Assembly: GCA_964431545.1 (NCBI GenBank)
Contig: CAYSLC010000006.1
Span: 1-60,669 of the forward strand
Length of the DNA stretch: 60,669 nt
Origin: CAYSLC01 sp964431545
Lineage (GTDB): Bacteria > Desulfobacterota > Desulfobacteria > Desulfobacterales > JAABSP01
Reading direction: 5' to 3'
Both the position numbers and the translations under genes were made by a program. Numbering within the stretch: position 1 is the stretch's first letter; every line of letters starts with the position of its first letter. Under the pieces are notes generated by a model that made no database searches, was not told the DNA's origin, and saw only the letters and a list, made by a program, of their open reading frames with translations. Below, in pieces: positions 52,885 to 60,669 of the stretch.

Positions 52885-53381
52885 AGCCGGACCTCCCGGT
52901 CCAGGGGCCTGCCGGCGGCCGCGGCCAGGGCCACTCGCACCGAGTTGATGAACATGAAGATGGCCCCCACCGGCACGGCCATGTAGGGGTAGATCATGGG
53001 GATGTGCATGGAGGGCGAAGTCTGGAACTGGATGATCGACAGGATCTTGAACCCCCAGTAGATGATGAGCGCCAAAAAGATCTGAATGATCAGGTTGACC
53101 GTCAGGACCACCGCCCGATAGGGTTTCTCCGGCAGGATCTTCCGGAGCAGGTCGATCCCCAGATGGACCTGGTACCGGACCCCGGCCGCGGCCCCCATGA
53201 AGGAGATCCAGACGAAGAGGTACCGCCCCATCTCCTCGGACCAGGCCAGGGGATCGTTGAGGACGAACCGGTACCAGACCTGGGCGGTGATGACCACCAC
53301 CATGCCGGCCATGAGAAGGGCCAGGAACCAGTTGATCATCCGGTCCATGAGCGTGAAGGCGGCGCTGAGGAATGCCCGCAT
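52881..53381 (-). CDS. dctQ: TRAP transporter small permease (DctQ)
   Basis: A 166-residue protein with four transmembrane helices (about 15-35, 48-65, 88-108 and 125-148), the usual DctQ form. It carries the family-like WSEEMGRYLFVWISFMGAA segment. It pairs with DctM in the membrane. The 118-base gap to dctP upstream holds a large hairpin that may lower its expression relative to dctP. Confidence 0.92.
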   Translation of the reverse strand: MRAFLSAAFTLMDRMINWFLALLMAGMVVVITAQVWYRFVLNDPLAWSEEMGRYLFVWISFMGAAAGVRYQVHLGIDLLRKILPEKPYRAVVLTVNLIIQIFLALIIYWGFKILSIIQFQTSPSMHIPMIYPYMAVPVGAIFMFINSVRVALAAAAGRPLDREVRL

Positions 53382-53411
53382 ATCGTTAGGGTCCGGCTCC
53401 GGGTGTAGGCT

Positions 53412-53476
53412 GAAAAAGAAAAGGACGGCCGACCGCCCGGGCAGTGGGCCTGGAGCCCCGCCCGGACGATCGGCCG
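53412..53476 (-). terminator. Intercistronic hairpin between dctP and dctQ
   Basis: On the minus strand two 17-base arms (53476-53460 and 53442-53426) pair fully, with two G-U pairs, around a 17-base loop, and are followed by a T-rich tract (53422-53412). It can act as a partial terminator or as a 3'-end stabiliser for dctP mRNA. Confidence 0.75.
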
Positions 53477-53499
53477 ATGGTTTCGGCTGCCGAAAGGGT

Positions 53500-54507
53500 C
53501 TATTCGGCGGCGCTCCGGGCCGCGTCGATCAGGCGCTTGCCCTCCTCGGCGTCGCCGCCGCCGATGGCCTTGATCACCGAGGGGTTCTCATAGACGCTCT
53601 GGACCGCTTTTTTGAAAGGCTCCTTGTCGGGATGGGTGACGATCATCCCCTCTTTCTTGAGTTCCGCCTCCAGGTTCTGGTCCGCCTCCATGGAGAGCTT
53701 CCGCTCGTAGGCCTTGGCTTCGGCCGAGGCCTCCTGAAGGATCTTTTGCTGTTCCGGAGTCAGCCGCCGCCAGGTCTGTTCCCCGATGAGGAGCATGGCC
53801 GGGGAGTAGAAGTGGCCGGTCATGGCCAGGTACTTCTGGACCTCGAAGAACCGGGAGGAGTGGATCACCGCCAGGGGGTTCTCCTGTGCGTCCACGGTCT
53901 TCTGCTCCAGGGCGGTGTAGAGTTCTCCGAAGGCCATGGGCAGGGGGCTCGCCCCCAGGGCCTTCATGGTGAGGATGAAGACGTCGTCCTCCATCACCCG
54001 GATCTTGAGACCCTCCATATCCGCCGGCTTTTCGATGGCCCGCTTGGAGTTGGTGATGTTCCGGAAGCCGTTCTCGTACCACCCCAGGCTCCGGATGCCG
54101 ACGTTGAGGAAGAGTTTGGCGATGTCCTCGCCGATCTCCCCGTCCAGGACCTTGTAGCAGGACTCCCGGTCCTTGAAGAGGAAGGGGAGGTTGAACAGCT
54201 TGACCTGGGGCACGAAGTTGCCCAGGGGGCCGGTGGAGGTGAGGGTCATCTCCAGGGAGCCGAGCTGGAGCCCCTCCACCATGTCCCGCTCGGAGCCGAG
54301 CTGGGCCGCCGGGAAGAGCTGGACGTCGATCTCGCCGTCCGTCTTCTCCTCCACGATCTTTTCGAAGTGCTCCACCCCCTTGTTGTAGATGTGACTGGGC
54401 TGGGTGGACGTGCCGCACTTGAGGATGACCTTGGCCTGGGCCAGGGGGGCGACCAGCAGGATCGCCGTGAGGATTGCGATTACGGACAGAAGCGGCTTTT
54501 TGGACAT
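53500..54507 (-). CDS. dctP: TRAP transporter solute-binding protein (DctP)
   Basis: A 335-residue periplasmic binding protein. Signal peptide ending APLAQA (about residue 25); DctP family segments include VEHFEKIVEEKTDGEIDVQLFPAAQLGSERDM in part (LFPAAQLGSERDM), LPFLFKDRE, WYENGFRNITNSKRAI, and AFGELYTALEQKTVDAQENP, where the ligand-carboxylate Arg and Asn sites normally lie. Carboxylate ligands are expected, consistent with the hydroxyacid enzymes downstream. AAAAGGAGG precedes the ATG at 54507. Confidence 0.94.
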   Translation of the reverse strand: MSKKPLLSVIAILTAILLVAPLAQAKVILKCGTSTQPSHIYNKGVEHFEKIVEEKTDGEIDVQLFPAAQLGSERDMVEGLQLGSLEMTLTSTGPLGNFVPQVKLFNLPFLFKDRESCYKVLDGEIGEDIAKLFLNVGIRSLGWYENGFRNITNSKRAIEKPADMEGLKIRVMEDDVFILTMKALGASPLPMAFGELYTALEQKTVDAQENPLAVIHSSRFFEVQKYLAMTGHFYSPAMLLIGEQTWRRLTPEQQKILQEASAEAKAYERKLSMEADQNLEAELKKEGMIVTHPDKEPFKKAVQSVYENPSVIKAIGGGDAEEGKRLIDAARSAAE

Positions 54508-54593
54508 GGGACCTCCTTTTTTTCCGATGTTGGGTTGATTGGAAATACCATCGAGCCCGAAAGTCGGGGCGGAATCCAAAGATACGGCTGTCG

Positions 54594-55439
54594 CTATTTG
54601 TTCCGGAGGGCCTGGAGTTCCTCCAGCTCTCCCTCCATCATTTGATAGGTGTTCGCCGCCTCGGGGAAGGACCCCGAGCGGACGTCGGCCGCGTAGGCCT
54701 CGAAGACCCGGAGCATCTCCGATGCCAGATCGCCGTACTTCTTGACGAACTTGGGGGTGAAGGCCTGGAAGATCCCCAGGATGTCGGAGCAGATCATCAC
54801 CTGGCCGTCGCAGTCGCCGGCGCCGATGCCGTAGACCGGGATCGGAAGCTCTTGGGTCATGATGTTCGTGACCTCCGGCGGCACCGCCTCCACCAGCAGG
54901 GCGAAGGCGCCGGCCTCGGTCACGGCCCAGGCGTCGTCCAGGACGGCCATGGCCGTCTCGGCGGTCCGGCCCTGGGCCTTGAATCCACCCAGCATGCCGG
55001 AACTCTGGGGCGTCAGTCCCACGTGGCCCATCACCAGCATCCCGCCGTCGGTGAGGGCCTCGATGATATGGGCGACCCGGCGGCCCCCCTCCAGCTTGAT
55101 GCAGTCGACCCCCGCCTCCTTGTGGAACCGGACGGCGTTGCGCACGGCGTCCCCCACGCTGGCGTGGTAGGCCCCGAAGGGCATGTCCCCGATGACGAAG
55201 GTGTTGGGGGCCGCCCGGCGGACCGCCTCGCAGTGGTAGATGCACTGATCCATGGTCACCGGCACCGTGCCGCTGTAGCCGTAGACCGCCATGCCCAGGC
55301 TGTCGCCCACCAGGAGCATGTCGAGGCCGGCCTTCTCGGCCAGTTGGGCGGTGGAGAAATCGTATGCGGTCATCCAGACGGCCTTTTTGCCCTCCTCCTT
55401 CATCCGTTGCAGGTCGAACCGCGTGAGTCTCTTCTTCAC
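54594..55439 (-). CDS. panB: 3-methyl-2-oxobutanoate hydroxymethyltransferase family protein (PanB-like)
   Basis: A 281-residue TIM-barrel protein. PanB adds a hydroxymethyl group from methylene-tetrahydrofolate to 3-methyl-2-oxobutanoate, giving ketopantoate. Motifs: MTAYDFSTAQLAEKAG, VGDSLGMAVYGY (metal Asp), GDMPFGAYHASV, CIKLEGGRRVAHII, VMGHVGLTPQS, and the catalytic Glu in LLVEAVPPEVTN. The GTG at 55439 has GGAGG upstream; the longer frame lacks similarity. It leads a catabolic operon instead of sitting with panC or panD, so it may be ordinary PanB or a recruited aldolase running in the cleavage direction. Confidence 0.85.
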   Translation of the reverse strand: MKKRLTRFDLQRMKEEGKKAVWMTAYDFSTAQLAEKAGLDMLLVGDSLGMAVYGYSGTVPVTMDQCIYHCEAVRRAAPNTFVIGDMPFGAYHASVGDAVRNAVRFHKEAGVDCIKLEGGRRVAHIIEALTDGGMLVMGHVGLTPQSSGMLGGFKAQGRTAETAMAVLDDAWAVTEAGAFALLVEAVPPEVTNIMTQELPIPVYGIGAGDCDGQVMICSDILGIFQAFTPKFVKKYGDLASEMLRVFEAYAADVRSGSFPEAANTYQMMEGELEELQALRNK

Positions 55440-55580
55440 TTGTACCTCCGTCTGTTTCGGGTGGCGCGATGTCGGCGATGGGCGGCGCCGGCGCAAGGGG
55501 CCGGAACCTTGCCGGCATCGACTGAATGTCGGGTGAATTCGGGGTATGGTATGCTCAAAAAACATTTAATAATCAGTATC

Positions 55581-55609
55581 TTCATAGGAAAGTCGACGAT
55601 CTTTGTCAA
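55581..55609 (-). promoter_or_regulatory. Predicted promoter of the hydroxyacid operon
   Basis: Minus-strand TTGACA (55609-55604), 17 bases, TATGAA (55586-55581). Transcription near 55574 leaves a leader of about 135 bases before the panB-like gene. Confidence 0.65.
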
Positions 55610-55655
55610 GAAGTTTTCTCCCGGGTCTCGTCATCCCGCCGGGCCGGGTTAGGTT

Positions 55656-55684
55656 TTGACATTGACTCGGAATTGCTGCATAAA
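55656..55684 (+). promoter_or_regulatory. Predicted promoter of the GalT/HIT-like gene
   Basis: TTGACA (55656-55661), 17 bases, CATAAA (55679-55684). A start near 55691 excludes the in-frame ATG at 55688 and favours 55742. Confidence 0.55.
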
Positions 55685-55741
55685 CAGATGGCGACGGCTC
55701 GAGGAGCGCCCACCTTGCGTGCCCGGAGAACGGAACGATCC

Positions 55742-57403
55742 ATGAAGCTCAAAACGAAGCTCAAAACCTGTGTTCACCCCGACGGACGGTTCATCCACGG
55801 GGTCCACCGACCCGCCTACCAGGTCAGAAACCTGAGGGAGAACGACGCCCCCGCCGATCTGGGCGTTCTCCCCGACGGCTCGGCCCACGCCAACACCGCC
55901 AACTTTCCCCAAGGGGACGTGGCCGAGTCCGGGGCCGATCCCATCTGGGAGATTCCCAACCCATTTCCCTTCCGGGGAGCCACCTTTATCATCAAGAGCG
56001 CCGCGGACCGCGCCGCCCGGAACCCCATGTCCATCTCCCTGCCGCCGCCGCCGGAGGTCTCCCTGTCAAAGATGCTTGGAGAGTGGGAGGTGGGAGCCCG
56101 CTGCGCCGATCGGGTGGAGAGCTTTTTCCGCCGGCTTCCCCTTCCCCTGAAGGTCTCCCTGGCGGCCAACACCACCGATCCCGCCGATGCCCGACGGCTC
56201 GCGGAACGCTGCTGCCGGTTCGTCCATGATTCCGCAACAGGCCGGCCCACAGGCCTGGTGTATGAACCCGACGGCCGGGGACGGATGCGTCCGGCGATCT
56301 CCGAGCCCGAGGTCTTCGAGGTGGTGGTCAACAACCCCTGCCTGCCCGACGACTACAAGGAGGCGATGGTTCTCCGTCCGGGGGCTCAGGGGGAGAGCGA
56401 GATCGTGGGGGAGTGGCGGGACCCGGCCTCCGGCAGCCACGTCTTCGAGTACCTGCGGCGGAACAGCTACATCCCCTGGGGCCACTACGCGGCCAACATG
56501 GCCCATGATGCCATCCGCTACCGGGCCGCCGACCTCACCCTCTCCGATATCACCGGCATGCGACACCTCTACTACCAGCGGACGTATGTCCGGGTGGCGG
56601 AACGCCTTGGAATCGACGTCCCAGAGGGGCGGAAAACCTTGTCTCCGGAGGCGCTGGAAGCCCTGAGAGCCTCCGTTCTGGAGGCGTTGCATCGGACCGG
56701 AATCCGGCTCCCCTTCAACGCCACGCTCTGGGGGTGGAACTTCGGGTTCGGCTACGCCGGCTCCGGGTACCGGCTCCACGCCTCCCACCAGCAGGTCCAC
56801 CAGCAGTATGCGCTGCTGCCCGGAGAGGTTCCCCTTCCGGAAGGGGGCGCCACGGGCGTCTCCACCGTCCCCGGCTACGCCTGCGGCGACCTCGTGGCCG
56901 ACTTCATCGGCCGGTACCGGCGGGAGACCGGGGTACCTTTTTTCGATACCTATCTTCGGGCGATCCGGAACAACCGCCGGGTGGACGGGGATCCTTCCGC
57001 CGAGCGGAGCCTGGTGATCCACGAAACCGACGGGGTCCTTCTCTTCGTGCCCAAGGCCCAGACCTCCCAGTGGGAGGTGCAGCTCATGACGGCGGACCCC
57101 GTGGGCAACATCCTGGAGGCCGCCCCGTCGGTCCGGGCCGCCCTGGACCGGGCCATGCTCGTCGCGGTCCGCGTGTTGGAGGCCATGGGGGCCCGAATGA
57201 TCACCACCATCGAGTGCGCCAAGCGGTTCGACGGAGAAGGGGCGGATCAGCGGCTGCTCTACAGCTTCCTCCCCAAGCTGCCCTACTCGCCCGGGGCCTT
57301 CACCGAGGCCCAGTTCCGCTGGATCAACGGACACTACCCGGAGGACTTCGCCGCCGCCTGCCGGGGGCGTCTAAAGGCGGCGGCCGTCGACCTGCTGGGA
57401 TAG
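55742..57403 (+). CDS. GalT/HIT-superfamily-like protein of unknown function
   Basis: About 553 residues from the ATG at 55742 (chosen from promoter position). I do not recognise a named family. A central segment, NFGFGYAGSGYRLHASHQQVHQQ, resembles the nucleotidyl-transfer site of galactose-1-phosphate uridylyltransferase and Ap4A phosphorylase. The nucleophilic His and the Gln two residues later are in place, but the usual HPH becomes QVH. A later FVPKAQTSQWEVQLM also recalls GalT-like C-termini. The N-terminus contains WEIPNPFPFRGATF. It may be a nucleotidyltransferase, but this is inference from short motifs. Confidence 0.55.
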   Translation: MKLKTKLKTCVHPDGRFIHGVHRPAYQVRNLRENDAPADLGVLPDGSAHANTANFPQGDVAESGADPIWEIPNPFPFRGATFIIKSAADRAARNPMSISLPPPPEVSLSKMLGEWEVGARCADRVESFFRRLPLPLKVSLAANTTDPADARRLAERCCRFVHDSATGRPTGLVYEPDGRGRMRPAISEPEVFEVVVNNPCLPDDYKEAMVLRPGAQGESEIVGEWRDPASGSHVFEYLRRNSYIPWGHYAANMAHDAIRYRAADLTLSDITGMRHLYYQRTYVRVAERLGIDVPEGRKTLSPEALEALRASVLEALHRTGIRLPFNATLWGWNFGFGYAGSGYRLHASHQQVHQQYALLPGEVPLPEGGATGVSTVPGYACGDLVADFIGRYRRETGVPFFDTYLRAIRNNRRVDGDPSAERSLVIHETDGVLLFVPKAQTSQWEVQLMTADPVGNILEAAPSVRAALDRAMLVAVRVLEAMGARMITTIECAKRFDGEGADQRLLYSFLPKLPYSPGAFTEAQFRWINGHYPEDFAAACRGRLKAAAVDLLG

Positions 57404-57545
57404 CCGCCGGTCCGATACCTCCTCTGGTTTTCAATGGCGCCATTCCGGCGTTGAAATCGATGGGGAAATAGTGGTAAGACAAACGGAGCCGTTTTCGACG
57501 GAAAAACGGGCTTTCATCGATGGAACCTCATGGGAGAGGAACGCC

Positions 57546-58052
57546 ATGACCACCTGTATCCTATTGAACCAGGATTATTCCTTCCTCAACGTGCTCAACT
57601 GGAAGCGGGCCATGTGCCTCATGGCCAAGCAGAAGGTCCAGGTGCTGATCTACTCCGATCGGATCATCCGGACCGCCGAGGGGATGAGCTTCCGGGTCCC
57701 CGCCGTCCTGAAGCTGCTCAAGCTGATCCGGACCCTCTACCGGAGCAAAGTCCCTTTCAGCAAGCGGAACGTCATCATCCGGGACGGCTTCCGGTGCGCC
57801 TACTGCGGGGTCAACCAGACGCGGCTGACCATCGACCACATCATCCCGCGTTCCCGGGGCGGGAAAGATGACTTCGACAACTGCGTGGCCTGCTGCCGGG
57901 GGTGCAACAACCACAAAGGGTGCAGGACCCCCCGGGAGGCGCGCATGGTCCTCCGGACCCGGCCCTACGAGCCGACCATCTCGGAATTTTTCAGGCTGAA
58001 GGCCCGGAAGATGGGGATCAACGATATCCTCAAGGACCTCGGCGTCTACTAG
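57546..58052 (+). CDS. HNH endonuclease-domain protein
   Basis: A 168-residue protein. The C-terminal half has a complete HNH motif with its zinc pairs: CAYCGVNQ, LTIDHIIPRSRGGKDDFDN and CRGCNNHKG. The N-terminal half begins TTCILLNQDYSFLNVLNWKRAMCLMAKQKVQVL in part (LNQDYSFLNVLNWKRA), which is shared by many stand-alone chromosomal HNH proteins. No restriction, phage or toxin genes flank it, so a housekeeping nucleic-acid role is likelier than defence. The ATG at 57546 has GGGAGAGGAA upstream. Confidence 0.85.
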   Translation: MTTCILLNQDYSFLNVLNWKRAMCLMAKQKVQVLIYSDRIIRTAEGMSFRVPAVLKLLKLIRTLYRSKVPFSKRNVIIRDGFRCAYCGVNQTRLTIDHIIPRSRGGKDDFDNCVACCRGCNNHKGCRTPREARMVLRTRPYEPTISEFFRLKARKMGINDILKDLGVY

Positions 58053-58098
58053 GCGGGGCCGGGGCGCCCCGGAGTCAACTTCGGAAAGGACCTGTGGG

Positions 58099-59274
58099 GT
58101 GGGGGAGACCAGCGAAAGAACAGGGGAGGGGGACACCGGGCGGCCGCCCGATCCGGAGGCCGTTCCGGGCGGATCGGCGGGCGCGGACCCCGGGTCCGGG
58201 ACGGACCCGTTCCGGGTCCTGGTGGTGGATGATCAACCCCTCAACCGCAAGGTCGCCCAGGCGCTTCTGGAGGCACGGGGGTACGCGGTGGACCTCGCGG
58301 AAAACGGGCGGTCCGCCGTCGAATTCCTTCGATCCCACCCGTGCGACGCCGTGATCATGGATCTCCAGATGCCGGAGATGGACGGATTGGCGGCCACCCG
58401 GGCCATCCGCGGCGATCTTGGATTGGAAGAACTCCCCATCATCGCGTTGACCACCGAATCCGCGGAGGCCGACCGGAAAGCCTGCCTGGACGCGGGCATG
58501 AACGACCATCTGGCCAAACCGATCGACGACAGGCCCCTGTCCCGTGCCCTCGAAAGATGGATCCGGCCCCGACGGACCCGTTCGTCCGGCACGGACCCGG
58601 CCGCCCTCTCTCTCCGGTGGAGACGGCTTCCCAACGCCCTGCCCGGATTCGACATCCGCGAGGCCAAGCGGCGGACGTCATGGAACGATTCCTTCCTGAA
58701 GCGGTTGATGATCGAATTCAGCGAACGGTACATCGACACCCCGCGGATCCTCCGGGAGCGCCTCGCCGGCGGTGGAATCGAAGAGGCCGGGGAATGGGTC
58801 CGGGGGCTCGGGGAGGCGGCCGGGACCCTTTCCGCCCGAAAACTCCACCTGACGGCACATCGACTGGAAAGATCGCTCCGGGGAGAGGATCCGGAGATGG
58901 ATCCCGAGGCCTTCGGGGAGTTCGAGGCGGCCCTGGGAATCGTCATGGAGACGATCCAGCGGATGGGAGGCGGCACGCCGGACGGACAGACCGCCCTGCC
59001 CCCCCCCACGATCGGAACGCCGCCGCCCAGGATCGATTGCTTCCCGCCCCCCGTGCCCGCCTCGGAACTCCTCCCGCTCCTGGAAAAGATGGAGACTCTG
59101 CTCCGGCAGCGGAACATGCGGGCCGAGGAGTGCCTGGAGAATCTCATGGAACGGGTCCAGGGCGGACCGTTGCGGAAGAACCTCGACGCCATCGCCGGTC
59201 ACGTCCAAGGGCTGGATTTCGAGGGGGCCGGGGAGGAGGTACGGCGGATGCGTCGGAGGGTTACCGCGGAGTAA
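58099..59274 (+). CDS. Receiver-HPt protein with degenerate phosphotransfer domain
   Basis: A 391-residue signalling protein without kinase or DNA-binding domain. The receiver domain (38-155) is intact: acidic pair VVDDQ, phospho-acceptor Asp88 in VIMDLQMPEMDG, Thr in LTTES and Lys140 in LAKPID. Residues about 183-262 align with an HPt domain, but the phosphorylatable His is Arg235 and the following conserved Lys/Gly are Gly238/Glu239. A helical C-terminal segment (325-391) follows, as in the tails of hybrid sensor kinases. It looks like the detached end of a hybrid kinase. It starts with GTG. Confidence 0.8.
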   Translation: MGETSERTGEGDTGRPPDPEAVPGGSAGADPGSGTDPFRVLVVDDQPLNRKVAQALLEARGYAVDLAENGRSAVEFLRSHPCDAVIMDLQMPEMDGLAATRAIRGDLGLEELPIIALTTESAEADRKACLDAGMNDHLAKPIDDRPLSRALERWIRPRRTRSSGTDPAALSLRWRRLPNALPGFDIREAKRRTSWNDSFLKRLMIEFSERYIDTPRILRERLAGGGIEEAGEWVRGLGEAAGTLSARKLHLTAHRLERSLRGEDPEMDPEAFGEFEAALGIVMETIQRMGGGTPDGQTALPPPTIGTPPPRIDCFPPPVPASELLPLLEKMETLLRQRNMRAEECLENLMERVQGGPLRKNLDAIAGHVQGLDFEGAGEEVRRMRRRVTAE

Positions 59275-59378
59275 CTGTTTCGTTGAAAAAGATCCGTCGC
59301 GGTGGTAGTGCTTCAATCTCTTCAAAATCGATCGGTTCTCCGTGAATCGACTCCCACCCACGAGAAAGGGGGAAGCCC

Positions 59379-60669
59379 ATGATCGACATCGTCCGACTCA
59401 AAGAGAGCATCTCCATCAAGGATTATGAACGGATCACCTTTCTTTCCCGAGCCGTGGGCGAGATGCGGGACGTGGTGATTCCCTTCCTTCCCGATCTGAA
59501 GGACCGGACCATCTGGATGATCAACTCCACGGAGCAAGGCGGCGGGGTGGCCGAGATGCTCCCCCGTCTGATCTCCCTCATGGGCGACCTGGGTCTCGAT
59601 GTCCGGTGGGCCGTGATCAAGACCGACCGGAAGCCCTTCTTCAGGCTGACCAAGAACATCCACAATCTCATCCACGACTCCGGGGAGATGACCCTGGGCG
59701 ACGAGGAGCGGAGGGTTTACGAGGCGGTCAACCGGGAGAACGCCGAGAGTCTCAAGGCGCATCTGAAACCGGGCGATGTTCTGGTGGTCCACGATCCCCA
59801 GCCCCTCCCCCTGGGTCAGATCCTCAAGGCGGAGATGGACATCCACACCCTCTGGAGATGCCATATCGGATTGAAGCGGTCCACGGATCGGACCCGCCAT
59901 GCCTGGGGGTTCCTCCGGCCGTACATGGACGGCTACGATCGGGTCGCCTTTTCCGCCCACGAATATGTTCCCGAGTACCTGCTGGGCAGGCACCGGATCA
60001 TCCATCCGGCCATCGACCCCTTGAACCACAAAAACCGGGAACTCGATCCGGTCAAGGTCATGGGGATCATGTGCAACGCGGACCTGGCCAAGGCCCACCA
60101 GCCGCTGGTTACGCCGTCCTTCGATCATCCCGCGCGCCGCCTGAGGGGGGACGGAGAGTTCAACTCAGCCACCAATCCCGACGAGATCGGGTTCCTGTAC
60201 CGGCCCATGGTGACCCAGATCTCCCGGTGGGATCGCCTCAAGGGATTCTTGCCCCTCATGAAGGGGTTCGCCAAGATGAAGCGGCGCGCCTTGGAGCGGC
60301 CCGACGACCAGTGGCCCAGCGAACGGCACAGGCGTCGCATGGCCATCGTGCGGCTGGTGCTCGGCGGGCCGGACCCGGCGGCGATCCAGGACGACCCCGA
60401 GGGGATCGAAGTCATCGAGGAACTCACGTCGGCCTATTGCGCCCTGCCGGAGGAGGTCCAGAAGGACATCGTGGTCCTGGCCTTGCCCATGGATTCCCGA
60501 AAGGAGAACGCCCTGATGGTCAATGTCCTCCAGCGGGTCTCCTCGGTGGTGGTCCAGAATTCCCTGCAGGAGGGATTCGGACTCACGGTGACCGAGGCCA
60601 TGTGGAAGCGGCGACCGGTGCTCGCCTCCAACGCCGGCGGCATCCTGGAGCAGATCGAGGACGGAACCG
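59379..60669 (+). CDS. Trehalose-synthase-like glycosyltransferase (GT4), 3' end outside window
   Basis: At least 430 residues, open to the window edge, so the C-terminus is missing. GT-B fold features of the TreT-like group: WMINSTEQGGGVAEMLPRL near residue 46, VVHDPQPLPLG near 145, QISRWDRLKGF near 285 at the start of the second Rossmann domain, and SLQEGFGLTVTEAMWKRRPV near 390 with the sugar-nucleotide Glu motif. TreT makes trehalose from a nucleotide-glucose and glucose; the acceptor here is not proven. The ATG at 59379 has AAAGGGGGAAG upstream. Confidence 0.85.
   Translation, partial: MIDIVRLKESISIKDYERITFLSRAVGEMRDVVIPFLPDLKDRTIWMINSTEQGGGVAEMLPRLISLMGDLGLDVRWAVIKTDRKPFFRLTKNIHNLIHDSGEMTLGDEERRVYEAVNRENAESLKAHLKPGDVLVVHDPQPLPLGQILKAEMDIHTLWRCHIGLKRSTDRTRHAWGFLRPYMDGYDRVAFSAHEYVPEYLLGRHRIIHPAIDPLNHKNRELDPVKVMGIMCNADLAKAHQPLVTPSFDHPARRLRGDGEFNSATNPDEIGFLYRPMVTQISRWDRLKGFLPLMKGFAKMKRRALERPDDQWPSERHRRRMAIVRLVLGGPDPAAIQDDPEGIEVIEELTSAYCALPEEVQKDIVVLALPMDSRKENALMVNVLQRVSSVVVQNSLQEGFGLTVTEAMWKRRPVLASNAGGILEQIEDGT

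Noticed and set aside
57546..58052. HNH protein as part of a defence or mobile element
   Set aside because: No restriction, phage, transposase or toxin genes flank it, and base composition matches the surroundings.

Overview
The window is a GC-rich, gene-dense chromosomal segment with no CRISPR array, phage or insertion sequence. It most resembles a Desulfobacterota (former Deltaproteobacteria) genome. The reasons are the housekeeping order coaBC / hslVU-argBDFGH / lptM-like gene-dapF, a strongly codon-biased formate-tetrahydrofolate ligase, TRAP and ABC uptake systems, and Gram-negative outer-membrane proteins (SLBB export protein, YjbH, a beta-barrel, several lipoproteins). The assignment comes from gene content, not from a search.

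Layout. 1-14.8 kb (+): lipoprotein, coaBC, family-4 uracil-DNA glycosylase, terminator, Rho-N-like protein, HAD phosphatase, hslV, hslU, argB, argD, argF, argG, argH and a small lipoprotein. Then come a new promoter, dapF, folK, a transaldolase-like aldolase, pgsA, and tRNA-Gly and tRNA-Cys with a terminator. 14.8-18.9 kb (-): ModF-like tandem ATPase, D-amino-acid transaminase and histidine ammonia-lyase. 18.9-22.7 kb (+): a heterodimeric ABC exporter driven from a face-to-face divergent promoter pair. 22.8-26.2 kb: fhs (+) converging on pdaD-speB (-), an arginine to agmatine to putrescine module, with a shared bidirectional terminator. 26.4-34.4 kb: a polysaccharide export locus with a 1179-residue SLBB protein, a Wzz-like protein and NamZ on the minus strand and divergent yjbH. 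34.6-39.4 kb (-): a lipoprotein with a long leader, then an ABC importer of the TrpXYZ type translationally coupled to an outer-membrane beta-barrel gene.

39.6-43.7 kb (+): pheA, aroE, aroA and aroK, joined by start/stop overlaps. They are preceded by a phenylalanine-rich leader peptide, an antiterminator and a rho-independent terminator, so this looks like ribosome-mediated phenylalanine attenuation. 43.7-46.4 kb (-): PP2C phosphatase, manA and two small genes of unclear role.

46.6-55.4 kb (-): an eight-gene operon, panB-like, dctP, dctQ, dctM, larA-like racemase, DUF1537 acid-sugar kinase, pdxA2-like dehydrogenase and glcD-like oxidase, with a strong promoter and an intercistronic hairpin after dctP. 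It looks like an uptake and catabolic system for a hydroxy acid or acid sugar, in a combination I do not recognise. 55.7-60.7 kb (+): a GalT/HIT-like protein, an HNH nuclease, a receiver protein with a degenerate HPt domain, and a trehalose-synthase-like glycosyltransferase cut by the window end.

The two results most worth following are the phe attenuator (39.6-39.8 kb) and the LarA/DUF1537/PdxA2/PanB/TRAP operon (46.6-55.6 kb).
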